Positions 45,635 to 58,289 of a stretch of 64,000 nt of DNA are shown piece by piece. The notes below the pieces were generated by a model. The model ran no database searches. It saw only the letters and a list, made by a program, of their open reading frames with translations, and was not told the origin of the DNA. Source of the stretch: Nicotiana tabacum (Eukaryota > Streptophyta > Magnoliopsida > Solanales > Solanaceae). The stretch's first letter is position 1; each line of letters opens with the position of its first letter. Location: positions 51,140,806-51,204,805 of the forward strand of contig NC_134095.1 of assembly GCF_000715075.1 (NCBI RefSeq), read 5' to 3'. A program made the position numbers and the translations under genes.

Positions 45635-45770
45635 GTAGTCTATGGGGACAGGCAGAATGGAAACACAAATCAGGGTATGAAACTCCTCAGAGATGGTTGG
45701 TGATGATTATGAAGATAATGGAAATAACTTTTGTAAATATCCTTTAGCATATGGCAGTCCTCAAGTGTAA
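45635..45770 (+). pseudogene. Gene 1 3' end after structure D
   Basis: Resumes LWGQAEWKHKSGYETPQ in frame with 43316. After a small shift it reads an acidic tail (EDNGNNFCKYPLAYGSPQV) ending in TAA at 45768-45770. The tail resembles the C-terminal extension of related proteins in charge only. Confidence 0.4.
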
Positions 45771-46062
45771 ATACCTTGATAAACATAGTTTTTGCATTAT
45801 ATATTAAAAATGAATACTTTGTTGATATATATGCAGATTTTATAGTTTGAATTTAAAATGTTTTGCTTCCTGTATATTATGCTGGAGAATCTAATATGTG
45901 AAAGCATATCATCCAGTAATGTTTATGGAATTCGAGCTTATATTTTTTATAGTTCTTATTTTGGTTGCTTCCTGTAAATTATGCTGGAGATATGTCATAT
46001 TTAATATATTTTTGGTTGCTTCCTGTAAATACCGATTTTCCCCCTATAATAATCCAGATTTT
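45771..46062 (+). other. Downstream region of gene 1
   Basis: AT-rich; contains 'cctgtatattatgctgga' type palindrome relatives near 45870, 45967 and 46018. No coding evidence. Confidence 0.6.
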
Positions 46063-47344
46063 TGTCACGACCCAAAAATCCTTCCGAAGGAGTCGTGATG
46101 GCACCTAGTCTCTAAACTAGGTAAGCCTAACATTTACTGAAGTAACATTAATATTTATTAACTTCAAATGAAATTTCTCTAAACAATTTACAATTCCCAA
46201 AACCGGTAGTACAAGTCATAAGCTTTTCTAGGAGTAGTTATACAAAATAAATACATCACTGTTCCGAAACGAGGGAACATATAGAAATAAGTACAATTGA
46301 AGGTGACTCCAAGGACTGCGAACGCTGCAGCAGGTTTACCTTGAGTCTCTACCTCAACGAACAGCTACTATCGATCAAATACCTGGATCTGTACACAAAA
46401 ATGTACAGAAGTGTAGTATCAGCACAACCGACCCCATGTACTGGTAAGTGCCTAGCCTAACCTCGACGAAGTAGTGACGAGGCTAGGACCAGACTACCAA
46501 ATAAATCTGTACAGTATAGCGTACAAAATAATAGGAAGAAGATAACAATGATGGCAATAATGATCAACCAATGATATAAATAGCAGGCAACAAGAACACC
46601 ATAAATGTTTCTCAACAAATAATAAATATAAGTGCAATCCATTAATCGAGTCGTTCAAATATAAATCTTTCGCCTATAAATCCTTCAAGTAATAATCTCT
46701 AAGATAATATGCTTTTCAATAAATATATTTCCTTCAAACAAGTATCTTACAAGTAGCATCTTTCGCATATAATTCTTTCGAGTAAAGATCACCTTGTGAC
46801 GCCTCATTTCATAATCATAATTAATTTAGGTCTCAGCCCACTTTCATATTTTCACGGCACCTCGTGCCCACATATTTCTATCTCATATTGCACAATAATA
46901 TCCTCATATTACTCTGTTCAAGGTTCCATAACCCAATACAATTAAGAATGTTCAAATAGCCTCGTTCATTTAACATAAAGTAGAGTACAACTCCCAACAC
47001 AAATAGGAAATTGAAAAGAAAAGATGAAGTTATTTTTAGAAACCATTGGATAAAGAAAATAACCTTTTCAATTAAAGTACAATATCGAATGAATTATTAC
47101 CTTTAATACGAAAAATGAATAAATCAAAGCATAGTAGAAATTCCTTTTAAGTATAGTACAACCTCAAATGGTTTAAGTGGATATAATTGAGAAAATAATT
47201 GAATTAAGGAAGTACAATTATGGAAGTTTGAAGTATGGGAATGTATATATATGTATAGATGCGGTGAGATATTGCAAACACTGTAGGTTCTAACACGAAG
47301 GATCACAACAATAAAGGAATTCAAAATCCAACCACTAACAAGAA

Positions 47345-47615
47345 TAACAAAAAAAGGCAGTTTCACTTTTAGATCACATCTTGTTGCAGACGTGCAATCC
47401 GATCTCATTTCTCATATATCTTGTGGTAAGCGTACCACACGTTCCCATTTTATCTATCTTGTGGTAGGTGTACCACCCGCTCCCATTTCATTTATCTTGT
47501 GGTAGGTGTACCACCCGCTCTCATTTCATTATCTCTTGTGGTAGGCGTACCACCCGCTCCCATTTTATTGTATCTTGTGGTAGGCGTACCACCGGCTCCC
47601 ATTTACAAGCCAACA
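47345..47615 (-). repeat. 39-bp gtggtaggcgtaccac minisatellite, F 3' LTR
   Basis: Units of atcttgtggtaggcgtacca plus cccgctcccatttcattat. The partly palindromic core repeats about 6 times. Counterparts are 54820-55115 in the other LTR and 44215-44490 in D. Confidence 0.88.
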
Positions 47616-47625
47616 ATAATCAAAA

Positions 47626-49133
47626 ACAATCCCGTCAAGGGAACAAGAACAATAAACAAATATCACGGCAAGGGAACATTAATATCAAAATAAACATCCT
47701 GGCAAGGGAACGAGAACAATAAACAAATATCCTGACAAGGGAACATTAATATCAAAACAAACATCCCGGTAAGGGAACAATGATATCTCAACAATATCCT
47801 GGCATGGGAACAATAATATCAAACAAACATCCCGGCAAGGGAACAATGATATCTCAACAATATCCCGGCAAGGGAACAATAATATCAAACAAACATCCTG
47901 GCAAGGGAATAATGATATCTCAACAATATCCCGGCAAGGGAACAATAATATCAAACAAACATCCCGGCAAGGGAACAATGATATCTCAACAATATCCCGA
48001 CAAGGGAATAATAATATCAAACAAACATCCCGGCAAGGGAACATTAATATCAAAACAAACATCCCTGCAACAGAACAATAATATCTCAACAATATCCCGG
48101 CTATGGAACAATAATATCAAACAAACATCCCGGCAAGGGAACAATGATATCTCAACAATCATGGGAACAATAATATCAAACAAACATCCCGGCAAGGGAA
48201 CATTAATATCAAAACAAACATCCCTAAAAGGAAACAATGATATCTCAACAATATCCCGGCATGGGAACAGTAATATCAAACAAACATCTCGGCAAGAGAA
48301 CAATGATATCTCAACAATATCCCGACATGGGAACAATAATATCAAACAAACATCCCGACAAGGGAATAATGATATCTCAACCATATCCCGGCAAGGGAAC
48401 AATGATATCTCAACAATATCCCGGCAAGGGAACAATGATATCTCAACAATATCCCGGCAAGGGAACAATAATATCAAACAAACATCCCGGTAAGGGAATA
48501 ATGATATCTCAACAATATCCCGGCAAGGGAACAATAATAGCAAACAAACATCCCGGCAAGGGAACACTAATTTCAAAACAAACATCCCTGCAAGGGAACA
48601 AAGATATCTCAACAATATCCCGGCAAGGGAACAATAATATTAAACAAACATCCCGACATGGGAACAATGATATCTCAAAAATATCTCGGCAAGGGAATAA
48701 TAATATCAAACAAGCATCCCGACAAGGGAACAATGATATTTTAACAATATCCCGACAAGGAAACAATAATATCAAACAAACATCACGGCAAGGGATCATT
48801 AATATCAAAACAAACACCCCTGCAAGGGAACAATGATATCTCAACAATATCCCGGTAAGGGTACAATAATATCAAACAAATATCCCGGCAAGGGAACTAT
48901 GATATCTCAACAATATCCCGATAATGGAACAATAGTATCAAACAAACATCCCGGCAAGGGAACATTAATATCAAAACAAACATCCCTGCAAGGGAACAAT
49001 GATATCTCAACAATATCCCGGCAAGGGAACAATAATATTAAACAAACATCCCGACATGGGAACAATGATATCTCAAAAATATCTCGGCAAGGGAATAATA
49101 ATATCAAACAAACATCCCGGCATGGGAACAATG
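47626..49133 (-). repeat. 33/66-bp cccggcaaggg minisatellite, F 3' LTR, roughly 45 units
   Basis: Alternating units aatatcccggcaagggaaca + ataatatcaaaca and aacatcccggcaagggaaca + atgatatctcaac give a 66-bp dimer period. Because 66 is divisible by three, long open frames on both strands are artefacts of the repeat. The other LTR has only ~11 units (55138-55494). Confidence 0.92.
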
Positions 49134-50867
49134 ACGATAATAATATGTGAGGTACAATAAACCACAAAGGAGTCATAACAATTTATAACACAAGATTCAC
49201 GGACATGCTTGACATCAACGTATAGATACTATTCACCATGCCTATACATCGTACTCAACAAATAATACATAGCAAATAGGACACAACTCCTAATCTCTCA
49301 AGCTAAGGTTAGACCAAACACTTACCTTAACGGAGTTAGTTCGATATTCCAAAATAGCATTCTTGCACGAAACGACCTCCGGATAGTTCCAATCTTTATT
49401 GAGCTTTTCTTACCTTACTACAAGGTTTCCGGAAATTCTAGCAACTTCAATCTATTTAGAATCATACAAAAGTGAACCACAATTAGTAAGATCCGTGAGT
49501 TTACTTCATTTAGGCATTTCATCAAACGCTATGTGTGCGCATTTGACTACATCTCTTAATCCATAGAATTAGTTCATCCAACTACTACAATTTACCAACC
49601 ATTCATCTTACCATTATTCTTTAACAAATTATACTCCTATCATCACATGTGTGATCAACCATTCACACCCAACCAAAAAATTTCATCAAATAATCACCTT
49701 TAAATCTCTACCATGATCATGTATTTAAATTGGGAATTTATGGCTTCCTATCACCATACCATAAGTTCCAATAATTGATTCATACTCATAATTCCATAAT
49801 AACTCCATATATGTAAGTCTAAGGGTGAAAGATTACCTCTTATAGACAAAATCTTGAAAAACAACTTTGGGGTGTTCTTGAGATTTTGAAGAAATCCTAT
49901 GAAATCATATCAAAACCATGTTGTAACTAGTGATTGAGAAGTGAAATCACCTTGAAAACACACTTAAAAACTCACCTTAGGTGTGTAATTGAAGCCTTGA
50001 CCGGATGGGTGATGGAGAGGATGCCCTAATCTTGAAAAATGACTTAAATCCTCTCCTTTCCTATCCTTAGGTGTATTTAGGGGTCTGCTACTAGCACGCC
50101 CGTGCTAAGGCTGCGCTAAGGCCGCGCTAAGGAGGCAGAAACTTCTGAATATGCGCGGCCATGCACCTGGTCGCACGCTTGGTCGCGCATATGATATAGG
50201 TCTAGTAGAATGGTCATAACTTTCTGTATACACCTCCAAATGATGAACGGTTAAATGTGTTGGAAACTAGAATCATAGACATTTAATTTGATATGTTGTG
50301 CATCACACCACCCTATATATATATGTAGATATGCTTGTACAAAGTGAGGTCTTGTGCGTACTCATTTGCAACTTTAGTATATTATGAATTTTTCCAACTT
50401 GGCTTAGACTTAGGACTTTCCTTAGACCTCATATAACTTATAGTACACCCCGTACGCTTTCTATTATATCCAATTGGTATCCATCATGGTAATAGACCTA
50501 TTCACATATAAGATAATATAATTAGAACACGTGAACATTCTTATTTCGCCAAAATGCGCCAAATTATCCAATGGACTTCCAAATCTATATTCGGACACAC
50601 GTCTAAGTCCGAAATCACCATACGAATCTATTCACATCATTAAAATTCTAATTTGGGGTCGTTTGCTCAAAAGTCAACTCTCCGGTCAACTCTTTCCATT
50701 TGAGCTTCAAAAATAATATTTTATTTTTCTGTAAATTTAAATCCGAATCTTACGAAAACCAAACTCGATCATACATACGGGTCATAATGCATATTACAAA
50801 GCTTCTCAAGGTCTTAAGCTGCCGAACCGAAATGCTAATTCTTAGAACGAAAATTCGGGTCATTGCA

Positions 50868-50880
50868 TTCTCCACCTCTT
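50868..50880 (-). other. Element F polypurine tract
   Basis: ttctccacctctt on plus is aagaggtggagaa on the element strand, identical to the PPT of A. Confidence 0.85.
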
Positions 50881-53478
50881 AAACAAACGTTCGTCCTCGA
50901 ACGTGCTAAGATTATTCTGAGGTTACCAAATTGATGTTCTTACTTTTACACCTATACTCTCGGTTGATCTCATGTTACTGCATTCGACATAACCCGACAA
51001 CACCATCTCAGTTGAGATTATTGCATTTATCCATATTTGTAAACTTTAAGACCAAATTTCTTACTCTCTAAACATTTTCAAAATGGTCCAAATTTTCACA
51101 TCAACACCCCATATTATTCTCTTGTCAACACACATCAACTTTTAATAGCACTTACATTTTCCCCCACTTAGGGTTATTCGTCCTCAAATACACAACGTAA
51201 CTCATCTCTTTCTTCGCATTCCTCAGTGTCTCAAATTTTTTTCTAACTCCCAAATCTTTCAGAAATTTCGGCAGAGTCTCCCCTGTAATTGGGACTATCC
51301 ACCTGTCAGAGTAACACCCAAACAACTCATAAAAATCACATCCACAGCTCAACAAAAAACCACAATGTATATATCAAAAATACTAATCTTTGCATTACAA
51401 GCATTGCTTTATCATAGTGAAATCTAGACATGAAACAGATCATATATATGCCCATAACCACGTCTCTGGTCTTAATCTTTGTTCATCATTGATTACAAAA
51501 TCGCTAATTAACTTCATGTTAACAAATTCTTGTTTCAAGATTTCACTTTACTAACAACGTAGCATGAAGACCTCATAATTACTTACCCTTTTTAACGATT
51601 CACAATTAGCGCGACCTGGGCACTAACCTTGTAGGCTAAACTCAATAGTTAAAATACAAATTTGGCAAACTGTTCCCAGAAATATTCATATGAGAATTTT
51701 CAAATAAGCCTCATAGGCATGACTCCCTATAAGTACTATAGTACAAATTTTTTAATTTCACAAGGGAGAATTTTAAACACATAAATTTTTCACCACAAGG
51801 ACCTCGTCCTTATATAATATCCACCGCATCTTGTAGCTGGTTTAAATATCTCACATCATATAAAAATATGAGGATCTCGTCCTCAACTCGATACCACAAG
51901 TAATATTTACATTGTGCCAACTAAAATTTTCCATTTTCTTTCTTTTTATTCTAAATAAATTCAGTCAAACAAAATCACAACATATAATGAACCCTCACAC
52001 CGATAGGGAATAAAATTCGCGATTTAAATCAATTTTCCTGAAATCACATCACAACTATTTTTAGTGACTAATACATAATGATAAACATAGCTATCTCTAT
52101 ATAATCTCCCAACAGGAGTATTCACATAAGTTAATTTAAGATTACGAAGCTCACTCATGATTGGAGCATATTAAGACGACTTGCCTCGATACTCAGAACC
52201 GAATCAAAGTTAAGGAAATTGTTACTTTATAATAACTCGAGATCATACTTGTAACGACACCATCTGGTGTAGCGACCTCAGCTATACCATAGCAAATATA
52301 TCAGTGGGTCGGGCCTCCACCTCTTAGGCGCTATCTACCCGCTTGTCCTCCATCCCTAACTGGTAGTGTAAGTAGAGTAGTAATTGCAATGGAGTACGTG
52401 GTACGGGTGCTCTGATGGAACAGATTTCCCCAAAGTCTGGGACAATTTCTCATGATGTTCCTAGTATCACCATATTCATAACAACCAATCTGCGGTCCAA
52501 CTTCTCTTACTGAGTCTGTGCCGGATAACTAGGATAACCATTGAAGGAATCCCATGCCACTGGTACACTAAAAGATGACTGCCCCACGCGAGTGTTGTGA
52601 TTGACTTAAGCACTACGAGTATACTGAATATGTTTCTATGACCCCACTGATACTGAAATGTAGAATTATTAAGAACGCGGGAATATCTCAAGTCTCATCA
52701 TCATCCCATTCAAGTCTCAGCTCTTGATCATATACAAGTTTTGGAAAACCTTTCAATACCACATAAATACATCTCAGGTCAAAATTGGTATAACACAAGA
52801 CCCCGTAATTTGATCGTTGATAGTGGACTCTCCTCAATTGGTGCGAAATCATAGGACACATTTCCGACGATCCACTATACTAACCCTCATCGCTCGTATG
52901 ACACCAGTCATAAGGCACCTAAAGCCATTTACTTGGCATTTGTCATTCTCATGACAGTTAAACTCACTTCCTCCAGTGTCTCGGCTTGCCAGTAACTACT
53001 ATTCGCTAAATAGAAATCCCATACGAAGCACATAACCTCTAATACGACCAATTATTTTTAGATCTACATACACATGTGATGATTACGAAACCAATTAAAC
53101 CTTTTTAAGATTGTACTCATCAACCAGATGTCAAGATCTAATGCACCCCCATGCGCACAACTAAAATATCTCTTTGCACTTCCATACCCTCAATTCTGAT
53201 CGACACGTGGTAACAATGGTTGAGAAACCTTGGCTCTCTTATAACCCTTCTACGATATCAAAAACCATTGGCGTAGTGCACAATTCCATACATGAGTGGA
53301 TGCAAAAGAACATAAGATATATGTTTCAAGCTGAATAAATGCCACACGTTAAGGAATGAATGAAGTGGAAATTTTTCCTACTAGTTCTGTAGCCTCTCGA
53401 AGATAAGTACAGACGTCTGTACCGATCCGCAAGACTCTACTAAACTCACTTATGACTTGTAGAACCTATAAACCTAGT
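50881..53478 (-). other. Element F interior, apparently non-coding
   Basis: About 2.6 kb. The longest minus-strand open frames are ~67-71 codons (51152-51355, 52476-52691) and match nothing I recognise. Its PPT side contains aacgttcgtcctcgaacgt, a stem related to the 'gaggacaaacgttt' sequence after the A polyprotein, so this edge derives from a coding relative. Confidence 0.65.
53390..53442 (-). promoter_or_regulatory. Conserved gypsy leader motif with perfect acagacgtctgt palindrome, element F
   Basis: On the element strand: agagtcttgcggatcggt, acagacgtctgtacttatc, tcgagaggct. The 12-bp palindrome is perfect here and near-perfect in B and E. Confidence 0.6.
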
Positions 53479-53490
53479 GCTCTGATACCA
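53479..53490 (-). other. Element F primer-binding site
   Basis: gctctgatacca on plus; three bases from the LTR. Confidence 0.9.
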
Positions 53491-53493
53491 ACT

Positions 53494-56400
53494 TGTCACG
53501 ACCCAAAAATCCCTCCGAAGGAGTCATGATGGTACCTAGTCTCTAAACTAGGTAACCCTAACATTTACTGAAGTAACATTGATATTTATTAACATCAAAT
53601 GAAATTTCTCTAAACAATTTAAAATTCTCAAAACCGGTAGTACCAGTCATAAGCCTTTCTAGGAGTAGTTATACAAAAAATACATCATTGTTCCGAAAAG
53701 AGGGAACATATGGAAATAAGTACAATTGAAGGTGACTCCAAGGACTGCGAATGCTGCATCAGGTTTACCTTGAGTCTCTACCTCAACGAACAACTACTAT
53801 CGATCAAATACCTGGATATGTACACAAAAATATACAGAAGTGTAGTATCAGCACAACCGACCCCATATGCTGGTAAGTGCTTAGCCTAATCTCGGCGAAG
53901 TAGTGACGAGGCTAGGACCAGACTGCCAAATGAACCTGTACAAGATAGCATACAAAATAATAAGAAGCAGATAACAATGATGGCAACAATGATCAACCAA
54001 TGATATATATAGCAGGCAACAAGAACACCATAAATATTTCTCAACAAATAATAAATATAAGTGCAATCCATTAATCGAGTAGTTCAAATATAAATCTTTC
54101 GCCTATAAATCCGTCAAGTAATAATCTCTAAGATAATATGCTTTTCAATAAATATATTTCCTTCAAATAAGTATCTTACAAGTAGCATCTTTCGAATATA
54201 ATTCTTTCGAGTAAAGGTCACCTTGTGACGCCTCATTTCATAATCATAATTAATTTAGGTCTCAGCCCACTTTCATATTTTCACGACACCTCGTGCCCAT
54301 ATATTTCTGTCTCATATTACACAATAATATCCTCATATTACTCAGTTCAAGGTTCCATAACCCAATACAATTAAGAATGTTCAAGGAGCCTCATTCATTT
54401 AACATAAAGTAGAGTACAATTCCCAACCCAAATAGGAAATTGACAAGAAAAGATGAAGTTATTTTTAGAAACCATTGGATAAAGAAAATAACCTTTTCAA
54501 TTAAATTACAATATCGAATGAATTATTACCTTTAATACGAGAAATCAAAAAATCAAAACATAGTAGAAATTCTTTTTAAGTAAAGTACAACCTCAAACGG
54601 TTTAAGTGGATATAATTGAGAAACTAATTGAATTAAGGATGTACAATTATTAAAGTTTGAAGTATTGGAATGTATATATATATGTATAAATGCGGTGAGA
54701 TATTGCAAACACTGTAGGTTCTAACACCAAGGATCACAATAGTAAAGGAATTCAAAATCCAACCACTAACAAGAATAGGAAAAAAAGGCATATTTCACTT
54801 TTAGATCACATCTTGTTGCAGGCGTGCAATCCGATCTCATTTCTCATATATCTTATGGTAGGCATACCACCCGCTCCCATTTCATCTATCTTGTGGTAGG
54901 CGTACCACCCGCTCCCATTTCATTTATCTTGTGGTAGGCGTACCACCCGCTCCCATTTCACTATATCTTGTGGTAGGCGTACCACCCGCTCCCATTTCAT
55001 TATATCTTGTGGTAGGAGTACCACCCACTCCCATTTTATTATATCTTGTGGTAGGCGTACCACCCATTCCCATTTTATTGTATCTTGTGGTAGGTGTACC
55101 ATCCGCTCCCATTTACAAGCCAACAATAATCACACAGAATCCCGACAAGGGAACAAGAACAATAAACAAATATCCCGGCAAGGGAACATTAATATCAAAA
55201 CAAACATCCCAGCAAGGGAACAATGATATCTCAACAATATCCCGGCAAGGGAACATTAATTTCAAAACAAACATCCCTACAAGGGAACAATGATATCTCA
55301 ACAATATCCCGGCAAGGGAACAATAATATCAAACAAACATCCCGACAAGGGAACAATGACATCTCAACAGTATGCCGGTAAGGGAACAATAATATCAAAC
55401 AAACATCCCGACATGGGAACAATGATATCTCAAAAATATCCCGGCAAGGGAATAATAATATCAAACAAACATCCCGGCAAGGGAACAATGACGATAATAA
55501 TATGTGAGGTACAATAAACCACAAAGGAGTCATAACAATTTATAACACAAGATTCACGGACATGCTTGACATCAACGTATAGATACTATTCACCATGCCT
55601 ATACATCGTACTCAACAAATAATACATAGCAAATAGGACACAACTCCTAATCCCTCAAGTTAAGGTTAGACCAAACACTTACCTTAACAGAGTTAGTCCG
55701 ATATTCCAATATAGCATTCTTGCACGAAACGACCTCCGGATAGTTCCAATCTTTCTTGAGCTTTTCTTACCTTACTACACGGTTTCCAGAAATTCTAGCA
55801 ACTTCAATCTATTTAGAATCATACAAAAGTGAACCACAATTAGTAAGATCCGTGAGTTTACTTCATTTAGGCATTTCATCAAACACTATGTCTGCGCATT
55901 TGACTACATCTCTTAATCCATAGAATTAGTTCATCCAACTACTAAAATTTACCATCAATTCATCTCACCGTTATTCTTTAACAATTTATACTCCTATCAT
56001 CACATGTGTGATCAACCATTCACACCCAACCAAAACAATTCCATCAAATAATCACCTTTAAATCTCTACCATGATCATGTATTTAAATTGGGAATTTATG
56101 GCTTCTAATCACCATACCATAAGTTCCAATAATTGATTCATACTCATAATTCCATAATAACTCCATATATGTAAGTCTAAGGGTGAAAGATTATCTCTTG
56201 TAGACCAAATCTTGAAAGACAACTTTGGGGTGTTCTTGAGATTTTAAAGAAATCCTATGAAATCCAATCAAAACCATATTGTAACTAGTGATTGAGAAGT
56301 GAAATCACCTTGAAAACACACTTAAAAACTCACTTTAGGTGTGTAATTGAAGCCTTGACCGGATGGGTGATGGAGAGGATGCCCTAGTCTTGAAAAATGA

Positions 56401-57228
56401 CTTAAATCCTCTCCTTTACCGTCCTTAGGTTTATTTAGGGGTCTGCTACTAGCGCACCCGCGCTAAGTCTGCGCTAATGCCGTGCTAAGGAGGCAACAAC
56501 TTTTGAATATGCGCGGCCGCACACCTGGTCGCGCACCTGGTTGCGCATATGATATATGTCTAGTAAAACGGTCATAACATTTTGTATACACCTCCAAATG
56601 ACGAACGGTTAAATGCGTTGGAAACTAGACTCATAGAGATTTAATTCATTTTATAGGTTGTCTATCACATAAATCCTTATATATTTGTAGATATGTTCGT
56701 CCAAAGTTTGGTCATGTGCGTACTCATTTGGAACTTTAGTCTATTATGAATTTTTCCAACTTGGCTTAGACTTAGGACTTTCCTTAGACCCCATATATCT
56801 TATAGTACACCTCGTACGCTTGCTATCATATCCAATTGGTATCCATCCTGGTAATATACCTATTCCACATATAAGATAATATAATTAGAACACGTGAACT
56901 TTCTTATTTCGCCAAAATGCGCCAAATTGTCCTATGGAAATCCAAATCCATATTTGGACACACGTCTAAGTAAGAAATCACCATACAAATCTATTCAAAT
57001 CATTAAAATTCTAATTTGGGGTTGTTTGCTCAAAAGTCAACTCTCCGGTCAACTCTTTCCATTTGAGCTTCAAAAATAAGATTTTATTTTTCTTTAAATT
57101 TAAATCTGAATCTTAAAAACCAAACTCGATCATACATACGGGTCATAATGCATATTACAAAGCTTCTCGAGGTCTTAAGCTTCCGAACGGAAATGCTAAT
57201 TCTTAGAACGAATATTTGGGTTGTTATA
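53494..57228 (-). repeat. Element F 5' LTR
   Basis: Plus-strand ends tgtcacgaccc and gggttgttata (mutated from cattgca). Contains 39-bp units (54820-55115), ~11 units of the 33-bp repeat (55138-55494), a GC-rich gcgcggccgc cluster (56450-56550) and a stem-loop (53868-53922). Confidence 0.85.
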
Positions 57229-57239
57229 TTGTTTAACCC

Positions 57240-58115
57240 TAAATTCGTCCAATTTTGGTTACTCCCCTATAAATTATTCTAGAAATGCTACTTATGAAGG
57301 CATATAAGCCAGTATATTATAATGGAGAAGTTGAAAATAGTGGAAACTTGCTATCTAGAACAATTTACTGGAATTAAATAATTTAATATTTTGTTTCCTG
57401 TATATTATACTGGAGGTATATATTGTTAAACTATAATGTTATTTAATACTGGACATGAATAATCCAAATTTTTTTATCCTAAATTCATCCAATTTTGGTT
57501 ACTCCCTATTAAATATGCTGGAAACGCTACTTATGAAAAGATATAAGCTAATATATTATGATGGAGAAGTGAAAAATAGTGGAAACAAGGTATCTTGAAC
57601 AATTTACTGGAACTAAATAATTTAATATTTTATTTCCTGTATATTACACTAGAGTTATATATTGTTAAACCACTGTGTCCCGTATTTAATACTAGACGTG
57701 AATAATGAAGATTTTTTTTCTAAATTCGTCAAATTTTGGTTACTCCCTATAAATTATGCTGGAAATGCTACTCATGAAGGGATATAAGACAATATAATAT
57801 AATGGATAAGTGAAAAATAGTGGAAACTTAGTAATTAGAACAATTTACTGGAATTAAATAATTTAATATTTTGTTCCCTGTATATTACACTGGATTTATA
57901 TATAGTTAAAAACATAATGTCCTGTATTTAATACTGGACGTGAATAATCCAAATTTTTTTACCCTAAATTCGTCCAATTTTTGTTATTCCCTATAAAATA
58001 TGCTGGAAACACTCCTTATGAAGGGATATTATTTTATTCCCTGTATATTACACTGGAGTTATAAATTGTTAAACCACTATGTCCCGTATTTAATTCTGGA
58101 CGTGAATAATGTAGA
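57240..58115 (+). repeat. ~240-bp tandem repeat, about 3.5 units, with palindrome cores
   Basis: Units begin taaattcgtccaattttggt at 57240, 57480, 57721 and 57965 (the last truncated and rearranged). Each includes a 'cctgtatattacactgga' type palindrome and a 'ccgtatttaatactggacg' inverted word. A diverged copy flanks the other side of element F near 45840-46060, so F split this array. Confidence 0.85.
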
Positions 58116-58289
58116 ATTTTCGTATAATTTTCTTGAAAAGATTTTGATACTATGTCGATCATATTCCATAATATCAGATACATAAAAGAAATATTACAAA
58201 GAACAATCACACATAAACATAATAGAAAATAAAGAGCACCCAATGACAAAAACACAAAACAAAAACATAAAAAAAAGGATTAAGCAAAA

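Larger units (their letters stand above)
11002..45770 (+). pseudogene. Gene 1: DUF1985 / Ulp1-protease-like gene, decayed and split by retroelements
   Basis: Seen: exon pieces with GT-AG borders run in one direction from 11002 to 45770 and make sense as one protein: a short N-terminus, a DUF1985 domain, a basic segment, an acidic repetitive linker and a C48 (Ulp1/SENP-like) domain with His, Asp and Cys motifs. Known: this architecture belongs to plant Ulp1-like genes carried by KI/Kaonashi-type Mutator-like elements; related cellular proteases remove SUMO. Breaks: in-frame stops at 33878, 34553, 43174 and 43231, frameshifts near 34690, 41890, 42450 and 45720, and five retroelement insertions (11926, 22651, 34898, 38149, 43317). 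No Mutator transposase is in the window. A functional product is very unlikely. Confidence 0.75.
46063..50867 (-). repeat. Element F 3' LTR, expanded
   Basis: Plus-strand ends tgtcacgaccc and cgggtcattgca. About 1.07 kb longer than the other LTR, nearly all from the cccggcaaggg array. GC-rich gcgcggc cluster at 50095-50195, donor-like aag|gtgag (minus, 49971-49978), stem-loop 46441-46493, acceptor-like site near 46388. Confidence 0.85.
46063..57228 (-). mobile_element. Element F: LARD-like non-autonomous LTR retrotransposon, minus strand
   Basis: On the minus strand: 5' LTR 57228-53494 (3735 bp), PBS, 2626-bp interior, PPT, 3' LTR 50867-46063 (4805 bp). LTR ends are tgcaatgaccc / gggtcgtgaca. 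Flanks atttt/ttgtt give only a degenerate target duplication. Reading the interior in both directions I find no gag, RT or integrase motif. Large LTRs with a non-coding interior define LARDs. PBS, PPT and leader match those of A and B, so it was probably moved by their proteins. Confidence 0.8.

Noticed and set aside
47780..48836. Long open frames of ~200-240 codons on both strands encoding 22-residue repeats
   Set aside because: They result from a 66-bp period being a multiple of three. Frames exist on both strands and change with each indel; there is no independent start or context.
47626..49133. CRISPR-like appearance of alternating short repeats
   Set aside because: The 'spacers' are themselves repeated, the unit is a 33/66-bp minisatellite inside a plant LTR, and the other LTR carries the same array.
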